This document shows positions 46,643 through 58,679 of a DNA stretch of 64,000 nucleotides, in pieces; the first letter of the stretch is position 1; each line of letters opens with the position of its first letter. Location of the stretch: NCBI GenBank assembly GCA_033439265.1, contig JAVTVX010000015.1:22869947-22933946 (forward strand), read 5' to 3'. The translations under genes were made by a program, and so were the position numbers. The DNA is from Dillenia suffruticosa. Its lineage: Eukaryota; Streptophyta; Magnoliopsida; Dilleniales; Dilleniaceae. Under the pieces are notes generated by a model, which was given only the letters and a program-made list of their open reading frames with translations, was not told the DNA's origin and did no database searches.

Positions 46643-49600
46643 ATGCAGAACGAAAGAAGTTGGATGTATAAGAAGAACTTATCTGATCGTCGGGGTTTAA
46701 CTGATGAATTTATATTTGGGTTGGAGCAATTTTTACATTTTGCTTGTACTCAAGTTGATTTTATGGATGGGAATAAGCTAAGGTGTCCGTGTAGAAGGTG
46801 TCGGAATGGTAAATTTTTGGAGTGTGATAAAGTTAGGGAACATCTTTGTAGAGTTGGTTTTACCCCGAATTACTATAATTGGACATGCCATGGTGAACCA
46901 TTCATTTCTGATGAAGAGTATGGACGAAATAGACAATTCTCAGTTAGTGGGGATCGGAGTTATTATGAACAATTGAATCCGTATCAGAGGATGGTAATTG
47001 ATGCAGTGGGTCCGAATTTTTTTCCTGATCCAAGCGCTGCAAGTTCTAGTTTTGTTCCAACATTTGAATATGGGTATACTAGTTATGCATCACCATTGGA
47101 GGAGGTAGAAGTAGTAGATGTTGATCAAAATCTGTCAAATGAATCATCTCTCCAATTTCAGGAAGTCTTAAGAGCTGCAGATGAACCTTTGTGGGCTGGT
47201 TGTGATAGCCATACGAAACTATCTCTAACCGCAAGATTGTTGAATGTCAAGGCAGAGCATAATGTGTCTGAGAATTGTTTTAATGATTTTGTTCAAGTTA
47301 TTGGAGAAGTATTGCCGCGTGATCATATTATGCCCAATGACTTCTATAGTATGAAAAAGCTTGTGAAAGAATTAGGTCTTCCAGTACAGAGAATAGATGT
47401 TTGCAGAGATGGTTGTATGCTATTTTGGGGAGATGACAAAGAAGCAGAATTTTGTAAATTCTGTAATCAAAGTAGATACAAGAATTATCGGAGGTCGGGT
47501 CGTACTCAGCAGCGTAAATCATACAGACAAATGTTTTATTTGCCTTTAACTCCTAGGTTACAAAGACTTTATGCATCTGAGACCACAGCTAAACACATGA
47601 CCTGGCATGCAAATCATGAAACAGAAGAGGGGTTAATGTGTCATCCTTCAGATGCAGAAGCGTGGAAATATTTCGATAGAACATATCATGAGTTCGCGAG
47701 AGAGACTCGAAATATTAGATTAGGTCTTTGTGCTGATGGATTTGCACCATTTGGTAAATCAGGACGAAATTATTCATGTTGGCCAGTTATCTTAACTCCG
47801 TATAATTTTCCACCCGGTATGTGTATGAAGGCACCGTATATGTTTTTAACATTGGTTGTGCCTGGCCCGCAAAACCCAAAGAAATTAATAGATGTTTACA
47901 TGCAACCATTGATTGCGGAGTTGAAACAACTATGGGATGAAGGTGTTCCTACATATGATGTTCATACTAATCAGACGTTTGTAATGAAGGCTGCTCTTCT
48001 TTGGACCATTAATGATTTTCCTGCGTATGGTATGTTATCAGGATGGAGTACCGTAGGGATTTTAGGATGTCCAATTTGTTTGGAGAGATCAAAATCATTC
48101 AGATTGAAACATGGGAAGAAAGCGAGTTATTTTGATTGCCATAGACAATTTTTACCGTTAAATCATAAATTCAGAAGAAATAAAGATGAATTCACTAAGA
48201 ATAGAAATGAAAGAACACCTCCTCCACTGAGATTAACCGGTGAACAAATTTGGCATAGAGTCATTAACTTTCCATCTGTTATTGAAGAGCCACATGGTAC
48301 AACATATGGCTATGGACATTCGCATAAATGGACGAAACGAAGTTTATTTTGGGATTTACCGTATTGGAAGACACTGTTGGTTCATCATAATCTCGATGTA
48401 ATGCATATCGAGAAGAATGTCTTTGATAATCTGATAAATACAGTGATGGATATCACTGGGAAAACGAAAGACAACTTGAATGCAAGAAAAGATATGCGAC
48501 TCATTTGTAAACGACCCACTCTTGATGTCGATGAAAGTAGTAGGGGACCAAAACCAAAGGCAGTTTATACATTGAATAAGGATCAGAGACGGCTTGTTTG
48601 TGAATGGTTGAAATCATTGAGATTTCCTGATGGTTATGTCTCAAATCTTGGAAGATGTGTCGATTTAAAGGAATGCAAGTTAATTGGTTTGAAAAGTCAT
48701 GATTGCCATATATTTATGGAAAGATTAATTCCTATTGCTTTTAAGGAACTCTTACCGAATTTTGTTTGGGGTGCCATTACGGAGCTAAGTATTTTTCTTC
48801 ATGATATTTGCTCGACAGTGTTGAAACATTCACACATGGAGATGTTTGAGAGAGAGATCCCAATAATTTTGTGTAATTTAGAAAGGATTTTTCCCCCGTC
48901 ATTTTTTGATTCCATGGAACATCTTTTGGTTCACTTGCCATATGAGGCGAAAGTTGGAGGTCCTGTCCAATTTAGATAGATGTATCCATTTGAAAGGTGA
49001 GTTTTCATCTTTTTTTCTTCGTTATGAAGGCATATAAATTTCGTAATTTCATTATATATAAATTTCTAAAACATTTTGTTTTATTATAATTAGATTCCTA
49101 TATCATTTGAAGAAGAAAGTTAAAAATAAGGCACGTGTTGAAGCCTCTATTGTCAATGCATATATTGTGGAGGAAGTAACAACGTTTGCATCATATTATT
49201 TTGAGCCTCACGTTCAGTGCAAGAGGCGGAGACCGGGAAGAAATGATGAGGGTTCTATTGATCCAAATGAGAATTCATTCTCAATTTTTAACTACCTTGG
49301 TCGACCAAGTGGATCATGTAAGCGTAGATATTTAACTGATCAAGAATGGAGGGCAGCCCACACATATATTTTACTGAACTGTCCAGAAGTGACACCATTT
49401 TTCGAGTGAGTGTATATTTTTTATTTTATATATTTCTTATGTCGTACATTATGTGTGATAAATATTATTTCCTTTGATGGTAGAATTTTCCAAAACGTAT
49501 ATTCTCAACTTTCGAGACATGAGTTTGATCGTTACTGCGATGAAGAATTTGCACCATGGTTCAAAAAATATGTAAGTTCACTATCAATTATTTAAAATTT

Positions 49601-50402
49601 TATGTTAAAATATTTTAACATATTTACTTAACTTTAGGTCCATGATAATCAAGCTCAACTTCAGCAAGAATTGTTAATCCATCTGTCATGGGGTCCAAAA
49701 GCAATGGTACGAACTTGGCCATCCTATTTTATAAACGGGTATAAATTTCATACTGAAGAATATGGAGTGGGCAAAACGACAATGAATAGTGGAGTTTGCG
49801 TTCAGTCATCCAATGATGGTGGAGGTCAAAATGATTTTTATGGTTTGTTGGATGAAATCGTTGAGGTAGAGTACCCTGGTCCAGCATTACGGGTTGTTTT
49901 ATTTATGTGTCGCTGGTTTGACCCTGTGAAAGGGATGAAAGTGCATCCACAGTTTAATTTGGTTGAAATAAATCATAAAAAATTGTATAAAAGATATGAA
50001 CCATTTGTGTTGGCACAACAAGCGATTCAAGTATTTTATGCTTCATATCCTAGTTTCAAACGTGACAAAATTGATTGGTGGGCTGTTTTTAAAACGAAAG
50101 CACGGAAAAAAATTGAAGAACATTGGGAAGAAACAGCATATCAACAAGAGCAAGTTGTCAATACAGTTCAGACCGAGGAATATAATATTCCTACGTTACG
50201 AGATCCTAGCGGAGTAGTGATAGATGTGGATGCAAGTGAAATTCATGAAGAAGATGATGAAGAATCTAATTTTGAGACAAATGATGAGGATGAGGATTCT
50301 GATGAAGATAATGAAGAGGATGATGAAAATGATGTTGAAGAGTCTAATTTGGAGACGCATGATGACGATGAGGATGACAATGACGATTATGATTTTTGTT
50401 GA
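46643..50402 (+). CDS. CACTA TNP2-like transposase, four exons, one premature stop
   Basis: Exons 46643-48996, 49094-49405, 49484-49571 and 49638-50402 have GT-AG borders and keep one frame (3519 nt). The product catalyses excision and insertion by cutting at the CACTA ends. Residues about 7-85 are a transposase-associated domain with a CPCRRCRN cluster. The TNP2 core follows: YLPLTPRL near 298, ADGF near 364, NDFPAYGML near 456, LGCPICLE near 473 and DVMHIEKNV near 582. ADGF, NDF and HIE are probable sites of the acidic catalytic residues. The VHLPYEAKVGGPVQFR stretch opens a DUF4218 region; DUF4216 (YFINGYKFHT) and an Asp/Glu-rich tail follow. An in-frame TAG at 48977-48979 falls after VQFR, where the family has Trp (G-to-A change). 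A 778-residue protein with the catalytic core but without the DUF4216 part could still be made. Start chosen: first ATG after an acceptor-like GACAG. Confidence 0.92.
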
Positions 50403-50666
50403 CGGGTAAATTTTGTTCTCTTCATATAATAAATTTCAGATATTTTTCTTGATATATGATAATATATTTCTTTTAAGTGGGTAAGTTAGTCGACACGTAT
50501 TTTTTGCAAATTTCTTAAAAAAAATTTTTGTTTATTTACATTCTTAATCTTAAATTTATATATTGAATTTGTTAATATACTATCTTTTTTTTTGTATAGG
50601 TCATTCAAGAAAATTTCTTCACATATTGGTACCTTGTTTCGTCGGAAATAATTTATCAAATTAAAT

Positions 50667-52620
50667 ATGGTAAGTTTATTCATATTCTTAATTAGGTATA
50701 TGATGAATATGCAATTTATATTTTTTGGTTTAAATTGTAATATGGTTGACAGTTTCGACGTGGCGGCCATAGACGCAATTCGGATGGAAATTCACGCTCT
50801 TCACCATCGCAGTCCGCTTCGGCAGCTTCGCAATCGCATTCCCTTGCCGGCAACGTACCTTCGCCTCCCCCTTCTATTGCAGGCCCTTCACACTCTCAAC
50901 ACATCGCTAGCAATGTACCTTCAGCAGTCCCTTCGGTGGAACAGTTGCATGCCGATAGAGAAGACAATCGAGAAATAATAGCCCCATATGGAGATTCGTA
51001 AGTACTAAAATTTTAAATTTTTAGATGTATTATTTTTTTTATTTATGAATTAATTTCTTCTTTTAACTATCATATTTATTTAACATTGTTTGTTTGAAAC
51101 ATTACGATAGATTTACAAATTCTGTACATGTTATTCACGAGCTGAATAGAATTGTGAATAATCATTGGGGAGGGGCTTCGATGTCTTACACAAGCACTCC
51201 GGATGAAACAAAAGAACTATGGTGGAACGAGTTTAAGGTAAGTTATCCCAATCAGTTTATATATGAAATGAAGTTAATAGCTTTATAAGTTATTGCTTGC
51301 TTTCCATTGCAGCGAGTATTCACTTGGGACGAGACTGAAGAATTGGAAGTAAGAAGGATTTGGAAGAAAAAATGTGGCGATCACATTCGACACGTTTTAA
51401 ATCATGCAAAGAGACATGCAAAAAAGCCCAACTGCATCACCGAGCAAAATTGGGGCAGGATTCTTAATTTTTGGGAATCGGAGGAGAGTCAACGAAGGAG
51501 TGAGCAAAATAAAAAAAATCGATCTTATAATTCAGGGGAATCGTCTGCGACGTATGCGGGAGGCTCGATCACTATCGGTGAACATAGAAATAGATTGGTA
51601 ATTTTATACAAATATTAATTTTTTTTATCTACTTTAAAGTATATCATTAATTGTAATAGTGTTTTTTTATTTTAGGCAAAGGAAATAGGGACCGAGCCTT
51701 CATTCATAGATACTTTCACGCGCACATTTCAGAAAAAAGACAAGACTTGGAGCGGGGAGAGAGCTAGAGCAATTAAGGTTTGTAATTTCAATTTTTCCAA
51801 TTACTTTATCTACATTTTCAATGTTGATATGAATATTTTATGTTGAGAATATCATAACGATGTATGAAGATGATTTCTTTATGTTAGTCTCTCCCAAGTT
51901 TATTTTTATTTTTGACTTGATTCTTTGATTTCTAATGAATTACTTGCTACACATTCTCTTTTACTTTTTTTTCCTCAAATTTCAACTTATTTAATGTTAA
52001 TATGAATGTTCATAATTTAGATCCTATATGGTGTCATGATTTATGTTACAAAATTATTTATTTTCCTTGATTATGTGTTTGAATTATAATGTTATTGTAA
52101 TTTTATTTTAATTGTTGTCATGACAATGTAGGAGAAATATGACGAGCTAGCATGTAGAAATTCGAGTGCTAGTGATGATGCTGGCGGATCTGAGCCATCT
52201 GTTGATAACATGAATACATGGCTTGAGGTGACTGGTGGACGAAAAGGGAGTAGAGTAGTTGGGCTAGGTTCTTTGAGCAGAACATACAAAAACGCCGGTT
52301 TATCTTCTTCCACACCACCAGCAGTTAGAGCACAAATAAATCAATTGAATGAAGAGGTGAGCCAATTGAAGAACTTGCTACAGAAAAGAGATCAGGCATT
52401 CAGTGAACTTCAAGCAAAGCACACGCAAGAATTGCACGAGGTCCGCACGCAACAAATGTTAATCATGCAGCATCTTCAGTTATTCTCCGCTCCAAATCAG
52501 ATTCCCCCTTCTATTTCTCCTCCTGATAATGCTTGCGATGGTGATGAGGGTGTTGGTGATGAGGGTGATGATTTTTTTGATGATGATGATGATGATGGTG
52601 ATGGTGGAGGTCATATTTGA
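50667..52620 (+). CDS. CACTA second gene, TNP1/TNPA-like (plant transposase, Ptta/En/Spm family)
   Basis: Six exons with GT-AG borders give an uninterrupted frame of 1251 nt, 416 residues: 50667-50669 (the ATG alone, followed by GTAAGT), 50753-50997, 51111-51237, 51313-51597, 51676-51777 and 52132-52620. The N-terminus is Ser/Pro-rich and of low complexity. Residues about 115-255 match the plant transposase En/Spm-type domain (WWNEFK, VFTWDETEE, ILNFWES, NKKNRS, then a GGSITIGEH stretch). Residues about 310-370 look like a coiled coil (INQLNEEVSQLKNLL onwards). The tail is Asp/Gly-rich. In En/Spm the second protein binds subterminal motifs and brings the ends together; that role is inferred here. 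It lies 265 bp after the transposase stop on the same strand. Confidence 0.85.
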
Positions 52621-52915
52621 GATTGTGAACTGTTATGTTACTGTTATATTGATTTTTTTTTTTTTTATGCTTGAACATAGATATTCCGACAACTTATTTA
52701 GTTTTGATGTTGCTTTTTGGTTAGATATTATAAATATGATTGCTTGTTAAATGTTTAATTTTTTGATCTTATTGAATAGGTAGTTATAATTATGAGTATA
52801 GATTGTTTATATTTTATATTAAAAATGATTTGGATGATAATATTGTTGATAAGGTTGGGTGAGCACGTAAATTTTGTCCAAATATTATAATAGAATTTAT
52901 ATTCGTTGTAAAACA
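52621..52915. other. 3' region of the TNP1-like gene
   Basis: AT-rich, no open frame; probably 3' untranslated and termination region of the second gene before the right subterminal repeats. Confidence 0.5.
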
Positions 52916-53607
52916 TATAATATTCGTGACAAATTTAGCAACAAATATTGTTTCGTCGCAAAAATTTGGGACGAAATAAGATTCGTCGCAATTTTGCAAC
53001 AAAATAGTATTCGTCGCAAATTTTGCGACGAAAATAGTATTCGTCCGAAAATTTGCGACGAAATAATCTTCGTCGCTAAATTTTGCTACGAATTTTGCAA
53101 CGAATAATTATTCGTCGCAAAGGGAAATTAGCGACGAAATATCTGTTCGTCGCTAATTTTGCGACGACAACTTTTTTGTCGCAAAATTTGCGACGAATAT
53201 TTTTTCGTCGCAAAATTTGCGACGAATACATTTTCGTCGCAAAATTTGCGACGAATACATTTTCGTCGCAAATTTTTGCGACGAAGACATTTTCGTCGCT
53301 AATTTTGCGACGAAAAAATATTCGTCGCAAATTTTGCAACGAAAAAGTTTTCGTCGCAAAATTAGCGACGAAAAAAATATTTGTCGCTAATTTTGCGACG
53401 AAAACTTTTTCGTTGCAAATTTGCGACAAATTTTCGAACATATAAATATTTGTTGCAAATTTTTGCGACGAATAATTAATTTTTCGTCCCAAATTTTTGC
53501 GACAACTTATTAGCGACGAAAAAATATTTGTTGCAAAATTTGTCGCAAATGTGTTTTCCGACGAATTTTTCTTCCAATTTCGTCCCAAATTTTGTTGCAA
53601 AATTTGT
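52916..53607. repeat. CACTA right subterminal repeats (GCGACGAA type)
   Basis: Many TTCGTCGCAAAATTTGCGACG-like palindromic units at irregular 25-60-bp spacing. Unlike the left end, nearly all are of the GTCGC type and only two or three of the GTCCC type. The open frames seen here on both strands are products of the repeat. Confidence 0.9.
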
Positions 53608-53621
53608 CTTTTTTTGTAGTG
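53608..53621 (-). repeat. CACTA right terminal inverted repeat
   Basis: Reverse complement is CACTACAAAAAAAG, identical to 43496-43509. TTG follows at 53622-53624 as the target duplication. Confidence 0.95.
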
Positions 53622-53624
53622 TTG

Positions 53625-54292
53625 GATCTCTCTATATTCAACTTTCTAGGAGTTTACTCAATATTTATCTTAATTTCATCATTATACAAAGCTTACCCCT
53701 AAACTTAATCCTTTCAACTCATCACAATAATTCAAATACATGATAAAATAACTCAAATCTAAATAAAATGAGGAAATTATCTCAAATAGAGTCACCAATT
53801 TTGTCCTCAAATTGAGTTACACCAAAACCCTAAATTTTCTCTTTACAAAATCTCAAATTTTCAACATAAATTGTAATTTTATGTAAGAACATTACAAAAA
53901 TAAGCTAAGAGAGAAAATTTAACTCTATAGAAACCATCAATTTCATCTTTTGTTGTGTCATTCCAAACCCTAGGTTTTTCTTTCTCTAGAAAAACTTGAA
54001 TCTCTCTATATTCAACTTTCTAGGGGTTTATCGGAGAGTTTGGAGTTTAGATTTTTGAGTATTTTGAGAGATTTATGTGAAGTTAGTTAGAGAGAAAAGA
54101 GGGAAGAAGAGAGATGGCGAGAGAGAAGAGGAGGCGCAACAACAGGGGTCTTGGGGGGTAAGAAAAGAGAGTGGGGAGGCAGGGATTTGTTGTTTTGCTT
54201 TTTTTTTTTTTTTTTCCTATTTTGACTTTTCCAAACCACTTTCCTTTTGTTTCTTTCTTGTTTTTTTTGACTTTTTTTTCTTCGGCTTTACG
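53625..54292 (-). repeat. Gypsy-2 5' LTR, part right of the CACTA insertion
   Basis: Continues the LTR and includes the second copy of the 374-bp tandem duplication: the CTCTAGAAAAACTTG word ends at 43495 in the first copy and at 53998 in the second. It ends CTTTACG, with CG where the other LTR has CA, followed by the CATAC duplication. Confidence 0.88.
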
Positions 54293-54297
54293 CATAC
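54293..54297. other. Gypsy-2 target-site duplication, right copy (CATAC)
   Basis: Matches 35207-35211. Confidence 0.85.
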
Positions 54298-54467
54298 AAT
54301 TTTTTTATCATCTTTTTTTTTTTTTTTTTTTTTACTTACTTTCTTCTCTTTTGACGGATTGCTGAGCAGGATTTTGCGGTGGGGGGAGGATTGGTGTTTT
54401 ATTGAAATAAGTAATAATTTGGGAAAGTTCAATTTTCTGGATATTTCAGGTTCCGTTACTTCCTTTG

Positions 54468-54909
<442 letters not shown>

Positions 54910-56979
54910 TAGCCATCCCACTATTACAGGGGATGATAATGTTGCTGGATGATAAGTGACATGTGTAGCTAGTAAATTTGGTAATTTCTTTCAAGAAACA
55001 AGTAGCATCATTAAGGACAATTACTTCTCAAGGAATATCTACAAATAAAAGTGGATATGCAAAAATGGAATATTATTGGATAGCTTGTTGAAGTTGGGTA
55101 GAACTTTTGGGCAGGTTAGTTTTAATTGTAGCAATATCCTGAAACACAATGCACATTCAGATGTTAATGCAGCAAATGAGCTTGCCTAAAGCCAGAATGG
55201 AGAATAAGCGGAAGTAAGTTCAACAAGATAAAATGCAAGAATCGATGTGGGAACTCATTTCACAAAATATTAATTTGGTTTTCCTAGGATAGCTTGTCAA
55301 CTTGTCTCTACTTGTGGGAATGAGAATAAAGCACATCTTCTATAGTGTGATTGAATAGGCATATCCAACTAAGCATTTGTTAACGTAGGGATTCAGGTGG
55401 CATTGTATTTATGGATGTCAATTAAGTGTCATTTTAAGAGGACAGATGCCATTGGCATTGTGGAGACACTGAAACACCTTCCAAGGTACTGATTTTATAT
55501 GGATTCAAGGGGCCATTTAAATAGCTTGAGTGATGCGTTATGTAATGAAAGTTCACTTTTTGTTGTTCTTGCAAAGAGAGGCATTCTTTTGTGTTTGACG
55601 TTTGGTGTGATGCTGTATTTGACAAGAAAGGAGGAATCTTGTGCTAAAAGCAAAGGTTGGATGTTCAAGAAGAATTCTTGTTACTCAGGTCTTTCACATC
55701 AAATTTTCCCCCTTTTATGGAATTGTCTCCAAGGAAATGCATGAGAGTGAACCAGATTAGATATACAAATAAGGGAAGATTTTGAGGTAAGGGGATGGAT
55801 GATTGCAGCTTATCATAATGGAATCACAAGGTAAGCTTCAACAGCTCTATTTATTTGGAGGATGTTTTGATCCAGTGCTGGCAGAATTCATTTATAGGAT
55901 ATAGAAAAGCTTTTCTTGTCAGTGTAATGTGCTGGAGATTATAGCTGATGGCAAAATCTGTCTTCTTGTGCTCCATATTGTCAAGAGGTTCACTGCATAT
56001 TATATCATGATTAGCCTTTTCTATTTTCCATTGTGGTAAAAAACCCAGACCATGTAGAGAAAGGAAACGGAGATTATGCTATTGGAGAAGAGACTGGACA
56101 ATGGGTGAGGAAGACTTTCTTGATTAACAGGCTTGCTAGATACATTGCACTTAGTGTAAGTAGAAAGGTATAGATCTAGATTTCAGGGGATTCTGGCTAT
56201 TCATCCACCCTTGCAGTACCAGAATGTATTTATTTGCAGTTAAAAACATGATTGGTTTAGTTGATTGGGGTTTCAATGAAAACCCACATAAATGAATGAG
56301 AAAGAGGATGAAAATTATCCAGTAGGTAGAGTTAAGGAATTCGAGATTGGGCTCTCATTTCAAAAGAAAATTTGTGGGACCACTCTTAATTATACAATGA
56401 TGGTGCATCGGGAAGCATGTTAAGGTACTTGTATGTGCATTGGGAGTTAGGTTTCTCCATAGACGTTGCTTGAAATGATGATTTAGCAGCCCAGAGAGAG
56501 CTGGTTACGCCATTAGAGTGTGTACAAGAGGGAGGAACAAGCTATTCAAAGACCAAGAACATGGGGGAGGGTATATGCCATTTCTAGACAAGATTTATAG
56601 GAGTGTCCAATAAACACATGGTAGCAGTTATCTTGCTCTCGGATGATAGGACAAATATTAATTGATCACTACTTCTCTAAATTTTGTTGTGTCATACACC
56701 TCTGAACATATTCATTCTCTCCTAGTTATTGTAGATATTTTATTTTGCTATTTCCTCTTGTTCGATTTACCCATGTATGTTCTGGACAGAAGTTAAGCAA
56801 TTATTTTAGCCTGATATCCCCATCCACAATCCCTTTATGGGGGGAGAAAAGGAGCAAAAGAAGACGCCTAAGTTGATGTCCCTAACTAAATAATTTTTGT
56901 CTATCCTGGGTACCTTTTCCCCCATGGTATTTCAATATCTTAAACACAAATGAGAGGCCTTCATTAGTGTTCTTGACAG
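54910..56979. other. Intron-like region of the DUF1295 pseudogene
   Basis: No repeat, RNA gene or protein motif was recognised in about 2.07 kb. It should contain the exon with the WKYSRHPNYFGE-type region of the family, but no clear match was seen. Short open frames (for example 55499-55744) look random. Confidence 0.45.
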
Positions 56980-57556
56980 ATTTTGCTTTGGTCGGGAATA
57001 TTCATGGCTTCAACACCTGTACTGGAAGGGGTAGAGTGGCTTGTAATCCTTGGTCCAATCTTCCTCACCTTGTAGCTTCCTTTTGTTAGTGGCATACCAC
57101 TGCTTGAGGTACAAGTAACTTTTATGTTTCTTTGTGTTTATTGATTTCTTCCTTATATTTGATTATGATGTGCAACTGAAATATGAATGGAGGCAGGAGT
57201 CAGCTGATAAGAAGTTTGGAAATATGGTTGGATATAGAGTGTACAAAAGAACAACCAGGTGGGCTTTTATCATTTTGTTTGTTAAACCATGAGATCTTTT
57301 TTGTTTCGCTTTTAATTGGAAGCTTTGGAAAGGAGAACCAGAATTTAACTCTTACATGTGCTCCTCCATCCCTCTCATTCCTCTGCCTACTGCATTGTAT
57401 GGGAATTTGCCTTCCTGGTTTAAAGCAGCCTTCCTCTTTGAGTTTCCTTTCTATGGCAAGAATTTTCCTGGAGAAGGGGCCAAACTGGTAACTTTACTTT
57501 CCATCTCTAGCATTAATTTTGTCATGCCGCAGATTCTATTTTGCTTTCTTAATTGA

Positions 57557-58679
57557 GACCTGCATTCACTACCCATTTGTTCACGGAGACTTATGAGCAT
57601 GATCTGATTGCCTTGCACATATTTTTGTGGTACTTGAGTTTGTGTTTTGTGCCCCGGTTTCTTTAAAGCTTCCTTAACTCTGCTATGCTATTTGTTTTAC
57701 TTCTATTATAATATAGTGTGATTTAATAGATCTCTAAGAGGGACCTAACCTTTATCATAAAGCTACCTTTTCTTATGTGATAGATTCATTTTTTTCATAA
57801 CTAATATAGTAAGGTGCAAACGTGAGGGGAAAAATTTACTTCATGAGTGGAAAAGAGTAATAGATCTGAGCTGGTTTTTAGCATATAGAGGTGTGTATTA
57901 TTTTTTGCAATGGCTTATTGTCATTTTCCTTTTTGTTGTGCAATGTTGGATATGGTTTAGTGCAATCTCTCTCTCTCTCTCTCTCTATTTTTTCCCTTTT
58001 TCAAGGGTTTGCACTGGAATTAATTTCTGGAACAACTAAGAGCTCAGGTAAGGTAGAATAGCAATAGGAGAATAGAGAAGGAAGAGAGAGATACAAAAAA
58101 GAAAAAAACAAGAGAAAGGAGACAAGAAACATACAGAGAGGGACTTTTGCAGACCACTAGCATAAGTTAAAGGCAAACCTCATTCTAATTCATTAATCAA
58201 AGCATCACAAAGAACACTAATGCCTCAATGTATAGACTAAGCTCTAAAAAAATATGGAAATAATATGAAAAGAACAATTTCATAAAAGTCGGTAACAAGC
58301 TAAATTATAGAAACTGTTAAGAAAACCTTAAATAATTCTTAGTATATTCTGATTCAGTTCTCCTCCCCCAAAAGGACTCCTTGAGCGAGGTGGCAAAAGC
58401 TGTTCATCAAGGTGGGTGAATGAGGTAACTTTGTAGGTGAGCTGCATGTGAAAACAAGGTCACAATCACAAATTTACAAGTATCATAATAGTAGTGAAAA
58501 TGTCATCAAAGGGAACAAGAATTTGAATTCTCTTTCTTGGTACATGTAAAAAATCAATGCAAGTTCCATACCTACAAATAATATGTAGAAAGATCAAAGG
58601 AACAAAGGAAGAAAACCTAGGATTGTAACGCGGATTCTGATGCCGTATTTTTGTACGAGAAATTTTATTTATTTATATT
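57557..58679. other. Gene-free region after the DUF1295 pseudogene
   Basis: AT-rich DNA with a short (CT)n run at about 57966-57986. Nothing else was recognised. The last five bases before the solo LTR are ATATT (58675-58679), its target duplication. Confidence 0.5.

Larger units (their letters stand above)
43496..53621 (+). mobile_element. Complete CACTA (En/Spm) transposon, 10.1 kb
   Basis: 10,126 bp bounded by perfect 14-bp terminal inverted repeats CACTACAAAAAAAG and flanked by a TTG duplication (43493-43495 and 53622-53624), the 3-bp size typical of CACTA elements. Both ends carry dense subterminal repeats. Two genes on the plus strand follow the En/Spm plan: a TNP2-like transposase (46643-50402) and a smaller TNP1/TNPA-like protein (50667-52620). 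It is nearly autonomous: only one premature stop was seen, in the transposase. Confidence 0.96.
35212..54292 (-). mobile_element. Gypsy-2: degenerate Gypsy-type LTR element hosting a CACTA transposon
   Basis: Left LTR (35212-37430), internal region (37431-41525) and right LTR (41526-54292, containing a 10.1-kb CACTA insertion) are flanked by CATAC duplications. Without the insertion the element is about 8.95 kb. A polypurine tract lies inside the left LTR and a primer-binding site inside the right LTR, so transcription was on the minus strand. Only the integrase C-terminal half is left of gag-pol. The internal region from about 38.2 to 41.5 kb is not recognisable as gag or pol, so this copy was a large deletion or replacement derivative. 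Confidence 0.9.

Noticed and set aside
52814..53600. Open frames over the right CACTA end
   Set aside because: They translate the GCGACGAA repeats (FVAKFATK-like periodic peptides).
56809..56842. Possible decayed DUF1295 exon around TATCCCCATCCACAATCC
   Set aside because: It vaguely resembles the YSRHPNYFGE-coding region and lies at the right place, but upstream residues do not match.
58632..58650. Primer-binding-site-like ATTCTGATGCCG left of the solo LTR
   Set aside because: The LTR has a matching ATATT duplication on both sides, so the left flank is host DNA and the resemblance is probably chance.
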